Shown here: in pieces, positions 1-5,883 of the stretch | Numbering within the stretch: position 1 is the first letter of the stretch | Layout of the letters: each line of letters opens with the position of its first letter | Made by a program: the position numbers and the translations under genes | DNA from: Candidatus Altimarinota bacterium | GTDB lineage: Bacteria; Patescibacteriota; Gracilibacteria; UM-FILTER-43-11 | Assembly: GCA_029934675.1 (NCBI GenBank) | Contig: JAOZLT010000069.1 | Span: 1-7,685 of the forward strand | Reading direction: 5' to 3' | DNA: 7,685 nt | Notes under the pieces: model-generated | The model's database searches: none | Told to the model about the DNA's origin: nothing | Seen by the model: the letters and a program-made list of their open reading frames with translations, nothing else

Positions 1-145
1 TTTTAATGCAAAATTAAAAGGTTTCAAATCTCTCGCTTGTGGTATAACTAACACTAAATTCTTTTTATATGGAAAATGTCACATACTAAATAAAATGCGA
101 AATCAGCCTGCCCCGCAGTAGGCGTGGGAAATGCGAATTACGAAA
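1..145. other. Spacer downstream of the solute-binding protein gene
   Basis: I see no gene here that I can support. The plus strand is open from position 2 to a TAG at 119-121 (about 39 codons), which could be the tail of a convergent gene, but the translation resembles nothing I recognise and its end runs through the local repeat words. The 9-mer AAATGCGAA occurs at 93-101 and 129-137, on either side of a small hairpin at 106-123. There is no T-tract, so no convincing intrinsic terminator. Confidence 0.4.
106..123. repeat. Small GC-rich hairpin 3' of the solute-binding protein gene
   Basis: GCCTGC (106-111) pairs with GTAGGC (118-123) over six pairs, one of them G-T, with a 6-nt loop. It lies 23 nt beyond the stop codon of the minus-strand gene and stands out by GC content in an AT-rich spacer. 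It could protect or mark a 3' end. No run of T follows on either strand, so a terminator call is not justified. Confidence 0.3.
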
Positions 146-1609
146 TTATTTAACGTCAGTAGCAAGTACCAATCCATCCAACCTCGGTTCCCAGCTCAAC
201 CCCTTTTTAACAGCATATAAACGGGAAGATTCGAATAATGGAACGCCAATAAGGTCTTTATCTACTAATTTCATTATTTGTTGAAGCGTTTTTAGTCGAA
301 TTGATGGATTGAGTTCTTGTCTGCTTTTTTCTATAAGCTTATCTACAAAAGCATTTTTATATCGACCATTATTAAACTCTCCTTTACTATAAATAAAAGC
401 ATCCAAAAAATCTCCCGCATCACCATCTTCCGCCTGCCAGCCTATTATAAACATCTGTGATTTATTCTCTTTGATATTATTTAAAAGTTTTTCAGGAGAA
501 ATTGCATTTGAGGAAACTAAAAAGCCTGCATCAAGAAGCTGTTTTGCTAAATAATCAGCTAAAGTCTTGTATGTTGATAGAAAATCTAAGGATATTTTCT
601 TTCTTTGTTGTCCAAAAAGATTTTTAGTCCTATTTTCCTCGCTAAATTTATATAACGAGATATTTGGATTGTAACCATATACACCAGGTGCAACGAATTG
701 TGAGACCTGTCTGACAAAGAAGTTTCCGATTTCTTCAATTTTTTCAGGATTGAAAGCAGATAATATAGCCTCTCTGGTTTTTATATCACTCAGTAAGGGG
801 TCATCAAGCTTGAGCATGAGAAAGTTAACCTCTAGACTATAGCTTGTTTTTACTTGTTCTTTGGGAAGGATTAAGGCTTGGTCTCGAGGTACTGCTACAA
901 GAATATCTATTAATCCGGCTTCAAAGTCTTTTTGGCGTTGTTGCTTACTTTTAATTACTTTATATTCAACATTTAAGTAGTTTGGTTGCTTGCCCCAATA
1001 ATTTGGAAAAGCCGTAAGAGATAAACTATCTCCTTTTTTCCAATCAGTATATACATAAGATGCTGTGCCAACATGATTAGGTTTACTTATATAAAATTTT
1101 GTAAGTTTAGATAAAATAAGTGGGTCAGGCTCATTTGTAATGATTCGAATTTCATAATCATTTATGACTTTTATCTCCTTTATTGTACTAATAAGACTTT
1201 TTGCCTGGCTACTACCGCTTTTTTTAATATTCTCAAATGATGTGATTACGCTGTTGGCATCAAAGTGACTGCTATCATGAAAAATAACATTTTTTCTAAG
1301 TTTAAATTCCCAAGTTGTTTTATCGATGTTCCCCCACGAAACAGCAAGTGCCGGGATAATTCGTAGGTTTCTGTCAAAAGCCACTAATCCTTCATATATA
1401 TTTGCAGTTCTGATTAGGTTGTTAAGGTTTAAACTATATTCAGACAGGTTTGTGGCAGGAGTATTTAGTACTATCCGCATAGTTTCTTTTTTATAGTGAT
1501 GAGCCCCGAATATCTTATTTGGTAAATCGTTAAAAAAATAATCTTGATTAATAAAAACCATTAATGCGAAAAAAATTAAAATGCCAATGAGAATATTTTT
1601 TTTGGACAT
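146..1609 (-). CDS. Family-5 extracellular solute-binding protein, membrane-anchored
   Basis: This is a 487-residue protein of the DppA/OppA-type family (SBP_bac_5), which captures peptides, nickel or similar ligands outside the cell for an ABC importer. Family signatures visible: IYEGLVAFD (71-79), PALAVSW (86-92), the WEFKLRKNVIFHD stretch (100-112) and, near the C-terminus, an NGRYKNAFVDKLIEK segment followed by a PLFESS motif. Residues 5-20 form one hydrophobic helix after a short KK-containing start. There is no lipobox cysteine, so the protein is probably tethered by an uncleaved signal anchor and not by lipid. Length is a little below the usual 500-550. No permease or ATPase genes are in the window, so the substrate and the transporter partner are unknown. 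The start at 1609 is chosen because it directly precedes the membrane helix. No Shine-Dalgarno is present. The gene has its own likely promoter and a structured leader upstream. Confidence 0.9.
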   Translation of the reverse strand: MSKKNILIGILIFFALMVFINQDYFFNDLPNKIFGAHHYKKETMRIVLNTPATNLSEYSLNLNNLIRTANIYEGLVAFDRNLRIIPALAVSWGNIDKTTWEFKLRKNVIFHDSSHFDANSVITSFENIKKSGSSQAKSLISTIKEIKVINDYEIRIITNEPDPLILSKLTKFYISKPNHVGTASYVYTDWKKGDSLSLTAFPNYWGKQPNYLNVEYKVIKSKQQRQKDFEAGLIDILVAVPRDQALILPKEQVKTSYSLEVNFLMLKLDDPLLSDIKTREAILSAFNPEKIEEIGNFFVRQVSQFVAPGVYGYNPNISLYKFSEENRTKNLFGQQRKKISLDFLSTYKTLADYLAKQLLDAGFLVSSNAISPEKLLNNIKENKSQMFIIGWQAEDGDAGDFLDAFIYSKGEFNNGRYKNAFVDKLIEKSRQELNPSIRLKTLQQIMKLVDKDLIGVPLFESSRLYAVKKGLSWEPRLDGLVLATDVK

Positions 1610-1617
1610 GAATTATT

Positions 1618-1686
1618 AGTCTCAAGTGCGAGTGAGAGTCGTAAGTGTCGCAAATCAGTCTTGAGACTTGAGACTCGCACTCGCAC
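1618..1686 (-). repeat. Structured leader of the solute-binding protein gene: 15-bp stem and possible pseudoknot
   Basis: Positions 1626-1640 (GTGCGAGTGAGAGTC) and 1672-1686 (GACTCGCACTCGCAC) are reverse complements with one mismatch in 15, separated by a 31-nt loop. The loop holds TTGAGACT at 1661-1668, which is the reverse complement of AGTCTCAA at 1618-1625, just outside the stem on the start-codon side. A second copy of CTTGAGACT at 1667-1675 overlaps the stem arm. In the mRNA these could form an H-type pseudoknot, or alternative pairings, ending 8 nt before the ATG. The base complementarity is read directly. A regulatory role is inference, since this genome has repeats in most spacers. 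Confidence 0.5.
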
Positions 1687-1723
1687 TAATTAAAGCCCTA
1701 ATACATAAATAATATCAAGGCTT

Positions 1724-1752
1724 ATTATATCTAACGCAAAATATATTGTCGA
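1724..1752 (-). promoter_or_regulatory. Probable promoter of the solute-binding protein gene
   Basis: Read on the minus strand, a -35 of TCGACA (1747-1752, 5/6 to consensus) is followed by a 17-bp spacer and a perfect TATAAT (1724-1729). The -35 box sits 3 bp from the stop codon of the STAS gene. Start of transcription would be near 1717, which gives a leader of about 107 nt containing the stem at 1626-1686. Confidence 0.55.
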
Positions 1753-1755
1753 ATG

Positions 1756-2496
1756 TTATGCAACTGGAGGAGTAGCTGGAGGGGTTTCAGGTGCGGGCTC
1801 GGTAGGTGCGGTAGATTCAACAGGCGCTGAAGTCTCCGTAGTTTCAGTGGGGGACGGTTCAGAAGCTGGCGTAAGGGGGGTCTCAGGTTCCGTAACAGGA
1901 GTAACCTCAGGAGCTACTGGAGTTACTAAAGGAGTAGTAGGAGGAGCTACTGGCGTTGGAGCAGGTTCGACAGGAGTCTCCGGTACAACTGGAGTAGGAG
2001 TAGAAGTTTCCGGTGTTGGCGCTGGAGCAGGTTCGACAGGAGTCTCCGGTACAACTGGAGTAGGAGTAGAAGTTTCCGGTGTTGGCGCTGGAGCAGGTTC
2101 GACAGGAGTCTCCGTTTCATTAGTCGGAGTATTTAATCCACTAAACACTGCTTTTGCTTCATCTATACTATTATAAACACTAATTATTTGAGTAATTCCG
2201 ACTACTTTTAAAATATCCAGAATATTCGCTTGTGGTCTTGCGATAACGATTTTTCCATTTTTTGCTGCGGTGCGTGAATACCAATCTGTAACATATCCAA
2301 TAGCTTTAGAATTAATGTATGTCAGATTGGCAAAATCTAAAAGGATATTAGGCTCGGCCATTTCATCGATAACTGCATATATCTTTTTAGCTTCTTCATC
2401 TACATTGGTTTCGTCTAGCTGACCTGTAAGAGCTACTATCTTACCGGCTTTACCACTTAAGGTTTCATCTGTAATTACAATTTGTACTTCTGCCAT
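1756..2496 (-). CDS. STAS-domain (anti-sigma antagonist-like) protein with Pro/Thr/Glu-rich tail
   Basis: Residues 1-120 form a STAS domain of the SpoIIAA/RsbV type, which normally binds and frees a partner from an anti-sigma kinase and is switched off by serine phosphorylation. The strand ILLDFANLTYINSKAIG (51-67) matches the family's conserved region. Ser63 lies at or next to the phosphorylation position, but the following residue, often Ser or Thr, is Lys64. Residues 121-246 are a low-complexity tail of Pro, Thr, Ala, Val, Ser and Glu. It has about 18 Glu and no Lys, Arg or Asp, so it is acidic and surely disordered. It includes a 22-residue repeat at 129-150 and 151-172 and a partial third copy at 173-180. 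No signal peptide or membrane helix is visible, so the protein is cytosolic. The next gene upstream encodes an RsbW-like HATPase, which supports a partner-switching pair, in the reverse of the common rsbV-rsbW order. The A-rich sequence before the start lacks a Shine-Dalgarno. Confidence 0.85.
   Translation of the reverse strand: MAEVQIVITDETLSGKAGKIVALTGQLDETNVDEEAKKIYAVIDEMAEPNILLDFANLTYINSKAIGYVTDWYSRTAAKNGKIVIARPQANILDILKVVGITQIISVYNSIDEAKAVFSGLNTPTNETETPVEPAPAPTPETSTPTPVVPETPVEPAPAPTPETSTPTPVVPETPVEPAPTPVAPPTTPLVTPVAPEVTPVTEPETPLTPASEPSPTETTETSAPVESTAPTEPAPETPPATPPVA
1958..2114. repeat. 66-bp in-frame tandem repeat in the STAS tail
   Basis: Copies at 1958-2023 and 2024-2089 look identical base for base, and a third begins at 2090 and matches for 25 bp to 2114. 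The 66-bp unit encodes 22 residues, so changes in copy number keep the frame. Identity at synonymous positions points to recent duplication or ongoing slippage and not to selection on the protein alone. Confidence 0.9.
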
Positions 2497-2527
2497 TTGT
2501 TTTTTAGTTAATTATTTATTCTTAATC

Positions 2528-2556
2528 AGTATATATCGTAAATGTGAAAATGTGAA
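2528..2556 (-). promoter_or_regulatory. Probable promoter of the STAS gene
   Basis: On the minus strand, TTCACA (2551-2556, 5/6 to TTGACA), a 17-bp spacer and TATACT (2528-2533, 5/6 to TATAAT). Transcription would start near 2521, about 24 nt before the ATG at 2496. The -35 box lies inside the TGTGAAAA repeat. Confidence 0.5.
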
Positions 2557-2612
2557 AATGAAAAATAGAATCAGAAATCAGAAATCAGAAATCAGAAATC
2601 AGAAATCAGAAA
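2543..2612. repeat. Tandem heptamer TCAGAAA x6 beside an octamer doublet
   Basis: TCAGAAA is repeated six times without interruption from 2571 to 2612. Just to its left TGTGAAAA occurs twice (2543-2550 and 2551-2558). The array fills most of the spacer between the HATPase and STAS genes and ends 14 nt from the HATPase stop codon. In the minus-strand transcript it reads TTTCTGA repeated. No strong fold is expected, so it is probably a slippage product, though it abuts and overlaps the STAS promoter. Confidence 0.9.
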
Positions 2613-2626
2613 TGTGAAATCTGAAT

Positions 2627-3202
2627 TTAGCTCTGCTCTCCTTCATCAAGAAATTTTGCTACATGGATTGTTAATCCTCCATCATGATTATCTTTAAATT
2701 CCAGAACATCTGTCCAATTTGCTACTATCTGAGACAATCCTCTTCCTCTAATAGTAGTAATTTTAGTAGGATCAACAGATTTACGACCCTCTACGTAAGC
2801 AGTCATTTCCTGAGCAGTTTTTTTATTTGGACCGGTACCCGTATCTTTTACATATATATCAATACTTTTATTTTTTTGACTGACAAATGTAATATCGACA
2901 TTTTCACCAGGAGTGGAGCCAAATTCTATCGCATTATTCACTAGTTCATCTACAACGGATTGAAAACGAAAAGCCCATTGTTCAGAAAAACCTGTCATAT
3001 TGCGTACAATATTCATTGTAAAATCCCTAAGCCCAGACATAAAATATGCGCTTGTAGGAATAATAATGGTAATTACAATTGGCTTATCTAAAATGGTAGC
3101 TTGATATTTTTTAGCCATAACCAACTCGTCAGTAGGCTTATTTGTAGCTTTAGCCTTCGGAGAAGTTGTAGTTGTATTTGTTGCTTTTTTTCCTTCTTCC
3201 AT
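2627..3202 (-). CDS. RsbW/SpoIIAB-like HATPase (anti-sigma-type serine kinase)
   Basis: The 191-residue protein has the GHKL ATP-binding fold of anti-sigma kinases. The N box is VVDELVNNAIEFG (83-95) with Glu86 and Asn90; the G1 box is DTGTG (120-124); the G2 box is GRGLSQI (153-159). In the family, such proteins hold a sigma factor or other partner and phosphorylate a STAS antagonist. The likely antagonist is encoded next, 130 bp downstream. Residues 1-28 are a Thr/Lys-rich, basic, probably disordered extension ahead of the domain. Met29 is a possible alternative start, but the promoter at 3229-3257 fits the Met at 3202, with a leader of about 20 nt. The usual His in the N box (NAIEHG) is Phe here. 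The A-rich leader has no Shine-Dalgarno. No sigma factor is nearby, so the real target is unknown. It could be a non-sigma partner. Confidence 0.85.
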   Translation of the reverse strand: MEEGKKATNTTTTSPKAKATNKPTDELVMAKKYQATILDKPIVITIIIPTSAYFMSGLRDFTMNIVRNMTGFSEQWAFRFQSVVDELVNNAIEFGSTPGENVDITFVSQKNKSIDIYVKDTGTGPNKKTAQEMTAYVEGRKSVDPTKITTIRGRGLSQIVANWTDVLEFKDNHDGGLTIHVAKFLDEGEQS

Positions 3203-3228
3203 TTTTAAGTTTTATTTTTTATCTAATT

Positions 3229-3257
3229 ATTATATCATTTTTCACTCTAAAATACAA
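3229..3257 (-). promoter_or_regulatory. Probable promoter of the HATPase gene
   Basis: On the minus strand a perfect TATAAT (3229-3234) lies 17 bp from TTGTAT (3252-3257, only 3/6 to consensus). Transcription would begin near 3222, about 20 nt from the ATG. The strong -10 and position make it plausible; the weak -35 lowers confidence. Confidence 0.45.
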
Positions 3258-3275
3258 GCCTTTTCCGATAGCTAA

Positions 3276-3385
3276 CTGATTGCTTTCAAATTACTAACTA
3301 ACAGCCTGCCAATTGCTAACGACCGAATAGCGAGTCGTCGGATAGTGCGCCACTAGGCGCAGGATAGTAAATGGAAAGCAATCGG
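3276..3385. repeat. Large nested inverted repeat between lepB and the HATPase gene
   Basis: The outer arms 3276-3298 and 3363-3385 are reverse complements at 19 of 23 positions. Inside lies a compact hairpin, TGCGCC (3346-3351), loop ACTA, GGCGCA (3356-3361). A second weaker one can form from CGAC (3320-3323) with GTCG (3334-3337) or from CCGA with TCGG. The element starts 6 nt beyond the lepB stop and is GC-rich inside. It has no T-tract. It could stabilise the 3' end of lepB mRNA, act as a REP-like element, or be a degenerate mobile repeat. Confidence 0.65.
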
Positions 3386-3390
3386 ATTCA

Positions 3391-4386
3391 TTATAAATCC
3401 TCAAGTACTGCTGCGGGCAAAAGCCTTATATTACTAGGCGGCCAGAGGACGACCAAAACCCTACCTCTAATATTATCTTCATCAACAAAAGGAGTATATT
3501 CATTGTCTATAGGAGAGTCCCAATGTCTTGAGTCATTACTATGATTTCGGTTATCTCCTAATACAAAATAATGATTTTTAGGTACTGTTAATTCATTGGA
3601 TCCGGATTTGTTTTGAAAATAAGTATTAAATTTATTACTATCATTCAAATAAACTTCATCAATTTCAGTATAATCAGTACTGCCCTTGATTTTTAAATAA
3701 ACACGACCATTTTCTATGCGAACTGTATCGCCTGGAACTCCAATTATACGTTTAACAAAATATTCCGGTCCTGTAGAGTTAAATATTCTAAGAATATAGG
3801 TTTGGTTGGGTTTCCCCTCTATAACAAGTTTTTTATCTTTTGCTTCTTTTTCAGTTACTAATTTTTTGTACGATTTTTCCCAGCTTAAATCAATTGAACC
3901 ATCCTTGTTATCGGCAGTTTTTAATGGACGATAGTAAACAAGGTCATTTTTTTTCATTATATCTTTGCAGAACCACATTTTTTGGATTAATTGATTCTGA
4001 CAATAAAAAACTTGTTTTTTTGTTCGAAGCTCACTTGTATCAAGATAGCCTAAACCATTGCTATCTGTGGCAACTGATTCTTGAAATTTGTATGGATATT
4101 TATTGGTAATAGGTGGTAGAAACACAATTGGATCGCCCCTTTTTGGCTTTCCAAGGTTGTAGCTTAATTTATCAATTAAAATAAACTCATTATTATGAAG
4201 CGTGTCTACCATAGATGAGCCTATTACACGAAAAGGAGAGATAAGAAAGCTACGAATAAGTACTACGAGTAAGATGATAATTACAGCATTATAAAGAATG
4301 TCCAGTAAAAATAAACCCACTTCTTTTAGCGGTCGTTTCTTCTTATCGTTTTCGTGCCGGATATGTTTTCTTTTGGTTGTTTTCAT
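3391..4386 (-). CDS. lepB: Signal peptidase I with a large insertion
   Basis: This serine protease cuts signal peptides from exported proteins at the outer face of the cytoplasmic membrane. The basic N-terminus (many Lys/Arg in residues 1-21) is followed by one membrane helix (about 23-50). Family boxes in order: FRVIGSSMVDTL (52-63) with nucleophile Ser58; KRGDPIVF (82-89); YFVKRIIGVPGD (209-220) with general base Lys212; and FVLGDNRNHSNDSRHW (274-289). Both catalytic residues are present, so it should be active. At 331 residues it is far longer than Bacillus-type enzymes (about 180-190). The excess is a Lys-rich insertion at about residues 90-207, with two Cys (129 and 140). The start at 4386 gives the normal positive N-terminus. 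The gene diverges from the PH-like gene across a 290-bp spacer. Confidence 0.95.
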   Translation of the reverse strand: MKTTKRKHIRHENDKKKRPLKEVGLFLLDILYNAVIIILLVVLIRSFLISPFRVIGSSMVDTLHNNEFILIDKLSYNLGKPKRGDPIVFLPPITNKYPYKFQESVATDSNGLGYLDTSELRTKKQVFYCQNQLIQKMWFCKDIMKKNDLVYYRPLKTADNKDGSIDLSWEKSYKKLVTEKEAKDKKLVIEGKPNQTYILRIFNSTGPEYFVKRIIGVPGDTVRIENGRVYLKIKGSTDYTEIDEVYLNDSNKFNTYFQNKSGSNELTVPKNHYFVLGDNRNHSNDSRHWDSPIDNEYTPFVDEDNIRGRVLVVLWPPSNIRLLPAAVLEDL

Positions 4387-4543
4387 ATTAGAAAAGATAA
4401 AACCTACCTTTAGGCAGACGAGGCTCGGGGCTCAATCACGAAAGGGATACTTTATGACCCAATTCTTAAACTGCTTATTGGTAAGCAAATCCTGAATCCT
4501 CAATCCTACAATTAAATGCGACATTAGATTAAATTCTTTTTTA
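4387..4543. other. Spacer part upstream of lepB with small repeats
   Basis: No gene is supported here. A 6-bp hairpin is present, TGCTTA (4472-4477), loop TTGG, TAAGCA (4482-4487). A heptamer follows three times in tandem, AATCCTG, AATCCTC, AATCCTA (4488-4508). If lepB is transcribed from the promoter near 4544-4572, both would lie in its leader, which would be about 150 nt. No ribosome binding site precedes the lepB ATG. Confidence 0.5.
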
Positions 4544-4572
4544 ATTATTTACAAGGTTTTTCATTTTTGCAA
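4544..4572 (-). promoter_or_regulatory. Possible lepB promoter
   Basis: On the minus strand, TTGCAA (4567-4572, 4/6), a 17-bp spacer and AATAAT (4544-4549, 5/6). It overlaps the plus-strand promoter candidate almost completely. The AT-rich context makes chance matches likely. Confidence 0.25.
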
Positions 4573-4576
4573 TAAT
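4548..4576 (+). promoter_or_regulatory. Probable promoter of the PH-like gene
   Basis: TTTACA (4548-4553, 5/6), a 17-bp spacer and AATAAT (4571-4576, 5/6). Transcription would start near 4583, leaving a leader of about 94 nt that ends in an A-rich run before the ATG at 4677. It overlaps the lepB candidate, so the two genes may compete for RNA polymerase. Confidence 0.4.
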
Positions 4577-4676
4577 GTATACGAAAACTCTTCAAGTTTG
4601 AATATGTACTGAAATTAATAAAAAACATTTATTCACAAACTAACTTAAACCTAAGAGTTAAAAACAAAAATAAAAA

Positions 4677-5252
4677 ATGATCATCGATAAATATTTATTC
4701 AAGAAACACTTAGAAAAAGGGGAAGATATCCTTTACTCTGTCCATAAACATTGGATAGAGATGTTGAAGCCTATCTCAGAAGTATCTTTTTTTGGTTTAG
4801 TATTACCTTGGACACTTTATTTTATAGGATTTCAATCTAAAGTTTTTTTATGGATTGTAGTGATTTGGTCGGCGATAGCAATGACTCGATTTTTCTATAT
4901 ATTTATAGATTGGTACTCGGACGCATGGCTAATAACTAATATGAGTGTGATTACAATAGAATGGCAGGGGATATTTAGTAATAACTCCGCTCGTTTAGGA
5001 TATGAAGATATTGAGGGAGCTTCTTATGAAATTAAGGGGTTCTGGGGAACTATTCTACGCTTTGGGAATATGACACTTAGAGTAATGTCAGGCTCTCACT
5101 CGGATTTAGCAAATGTCTCTAGTCCAAAAAAAGCTGAATTGGCCTTGGCAAGATTTCAGGATAAATATTTGAATGATCGTAATATGAAGGATACAAATAG
5201 TTTAAAAAATCTATTATCTAGCCTTGCAGCACAGCATAACAGGAATAAATAG
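4677..5252 (+). CDS. PH-like (YdbS/bPH-type) two-helix membrane protein
   Basis: This 191-residue protein has two hydrophobic segments, about 35-52 and 55-77, forming a membrane hairpin. A beta-rich cytoplasmic domain of the bacterial PH-like type follows at about 80-160. Its marks are DWYSDAWLITNMSVI (78-92), a WQGIFSNNSARLGYEDIEG stretch (96-114) that links to the next strand, and LRFGNMTLRV (127-136). The last 30 residues are polar and probably disordered. The family's exact role is unknown; such domains are thought to act at the membrane in envelope upkeep or as scaffolds. The protein seems complete and intact. The ATG follows an A-rich sequence and there is no Shine-Dalgarno. The next gene, 116 bp downstream in the same direction, also encodes a membrane protein, so they may be co-transcribed. 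Confidence 0.75.
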   Translation: MIIDKYLFKKHLEKGEDILYSVHKHWIEMLKPISEVSFFGLVLPWTLYFIGFQSKVFLWIVVIWSAIAMTRFFYIFIDWYSDAWLITNMSVITIEWQGIFSNNSARLGYEDIEGASYEIKGFWGTILRFGNMTLRVMSGSHSDLANVSSPKKAELALARFQDKYLNDRNMKDTNSLKNLLSSLAAQHNRNK

Positions 5253-5262
5253 TCGGAGTTTA

Positions 5263-5313
5263 AGGATTATAGTCTTAAATTTAATAAGAATATAATCCTC
5301 AGGCTCTAACCTG
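5263..5313 (+). repeat. Two hairpins 3' of the PH-like gene
   Basis: AGGATTATA (5263-5271) pairs perfectly with TATAATCCT (5291-5299). Within it, TCTTA (5273-5277) pairs with TAAGA (5285-5289) after one G-A mismatch, leaving a 7-nt loop: 14 pairs in all. A short hairpin, CAGG (5300-5303) with CCTG (5310-5313), follows at once. The sequence after it is A-rich and not T-rich, so this is not a classic intrinsic terminator on the plus strand. It might process or protect the 3' end. Confidence 0.55.
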
Positions 5314-5326
5314 TAAAAATTAAAAA

Positions 5327-5368
5327 TGAGGATGTATATCCTCACAAAAAACAAAAACAAAAACAAAA
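5327..5368 (+). promoter_or_regulatory. Hairpin plus AAAAAC-repeat leader before the HEPN-like gene
   Basis: TGAGGAT (5327-5333) pairs with ATCCTCA (5338-5344) around the loop GTAT. After the stem comes an unpaired run of A broken by single C at 5345, 5352, 5358 and 5364, which is AAAAAC in near-perfect 6-nt register, up to the ATG at 5369. There is no Shine-Dalgarno. A tight stem followed by an A-rich unstructured run may serve as a ribosome landing site. The structure is read from the sequence; the role is inference. Confidence 0.45.
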
Positions 5369-5770
5369 ATGAAAATTTTCTTAATTATTGTGGCTATTTT
5401 TGTCGCCATTGACGTACTAATCGTCTTTTATATTATTTGGCGGCGCACAAAGCGTAAAATTCCTGAAAAGGAAATTCAGAAAATCAGAAGTGCTTGGAAG
5501 GGGATTATCCGTCAAAAAGACATGAAACATGCGATTTTAGAAGCGGATAAACTTTTAGACCGTGCTCTTTATTTGAAGGGCTACAAGGGGAGTCTTGGCG
5601 CTAAGTTAAAAAAAGCCAATCCATTATTCAAAAAAGTAAATGCAGTTTGGGCTGCTCATAAAATCAGAAACAATATTGCACACCAGCTCAATTATCATGT
5701 TGATCAAAAAACTTACAAAAAATCCATGCTCGGGTTTAAACAAGCTTTTAAAGATCTAAAAATCTTTTAA
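5369..5770 (+). CDS. Small membrane-anchored protein with HEPN-like RNxxxH motif
   Basis: This 133-residue protein has one N-terminal membrane helix (about 3-24) followed by WRRTKRK, which places the rest in the cytoplasm. The remainder is helical and basic: an ILEADKLLDRALYLKGYKG segment (56-74), LGAKLKKA (76-83) and AVWAAHKIRNNIAH (92-105). The last contains Arg100-Asn101-x3-His105. That spacing, with Asn after Arg, is the R-x4-H signature of HEPN domains, many of which are RNases of toxin or defence systems. Short helical domains with RN...H also occur in families such as DUF4145, where catalysis is uncertain. I cannot tell whether this protein is an enzyme, an RNA binder or a structural domain. 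It has no visible antitoxin partner. The start is fixed by the membrane helix and the A-rich leader. Confidence 0.6.
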   Translation: MKIFLIIVAIFVAIDVLIVFYIIWRRTKRKIPEKEIQKIRSAWKGIIRQKDMKHAILEADKLLDRALYLKGYKGSLGAKLKKANPLFKKVNAVWAAHKIRNNIAHQLNYHVDQKTYKKSMLGFKQAFKDLKIF

Positions 5771-5777
5771 TTACGTA

Positions 5778-5853
5778 GAGGCTACATAGAGGCTACATCG
5801 AGACTACATAGAGGCTACGCTCCTTACGTCGCTGAGGCTACAATGGAAACTAC
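5778..5853. repeat. 11-bp tandem array with GAGGCTAC core
   Basis: Four abutting 11-bp units begin at 5778, 5789, 5800 and 5811: GAGGCTACATA, GAGGCTACATC, GAGACTACATA and GAGGCTACGCT. A fifth core follows at 5834-5841 and a degenerate GAAACTAC at 5846-5853. The core is the exact reverse complement of the GTAGCCTC units at 5884-5995, so both halves can pair. It begins 7 nt after the HEPN-like gene stop. Confidence 0.9.
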
Positions 5854-5883
5854 AATTGTGGATTACTAATTACAACCTCAATA

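Noticed and set aside
2..121. Possible C-terminal end of a convergent plus-strand gene
   Set aside because: Only about 39 open codons, unrecognisable translation, and the end runs through spacer repeat words; chance is adequate.
1847..2176. Plus-strand reading frame, Gly/Val/Ser-rich, 109 residues
   Set aside because: It is the antisense reading of the Pro/Thr/Glu repeat tail of the STAS protein and has no independent support.
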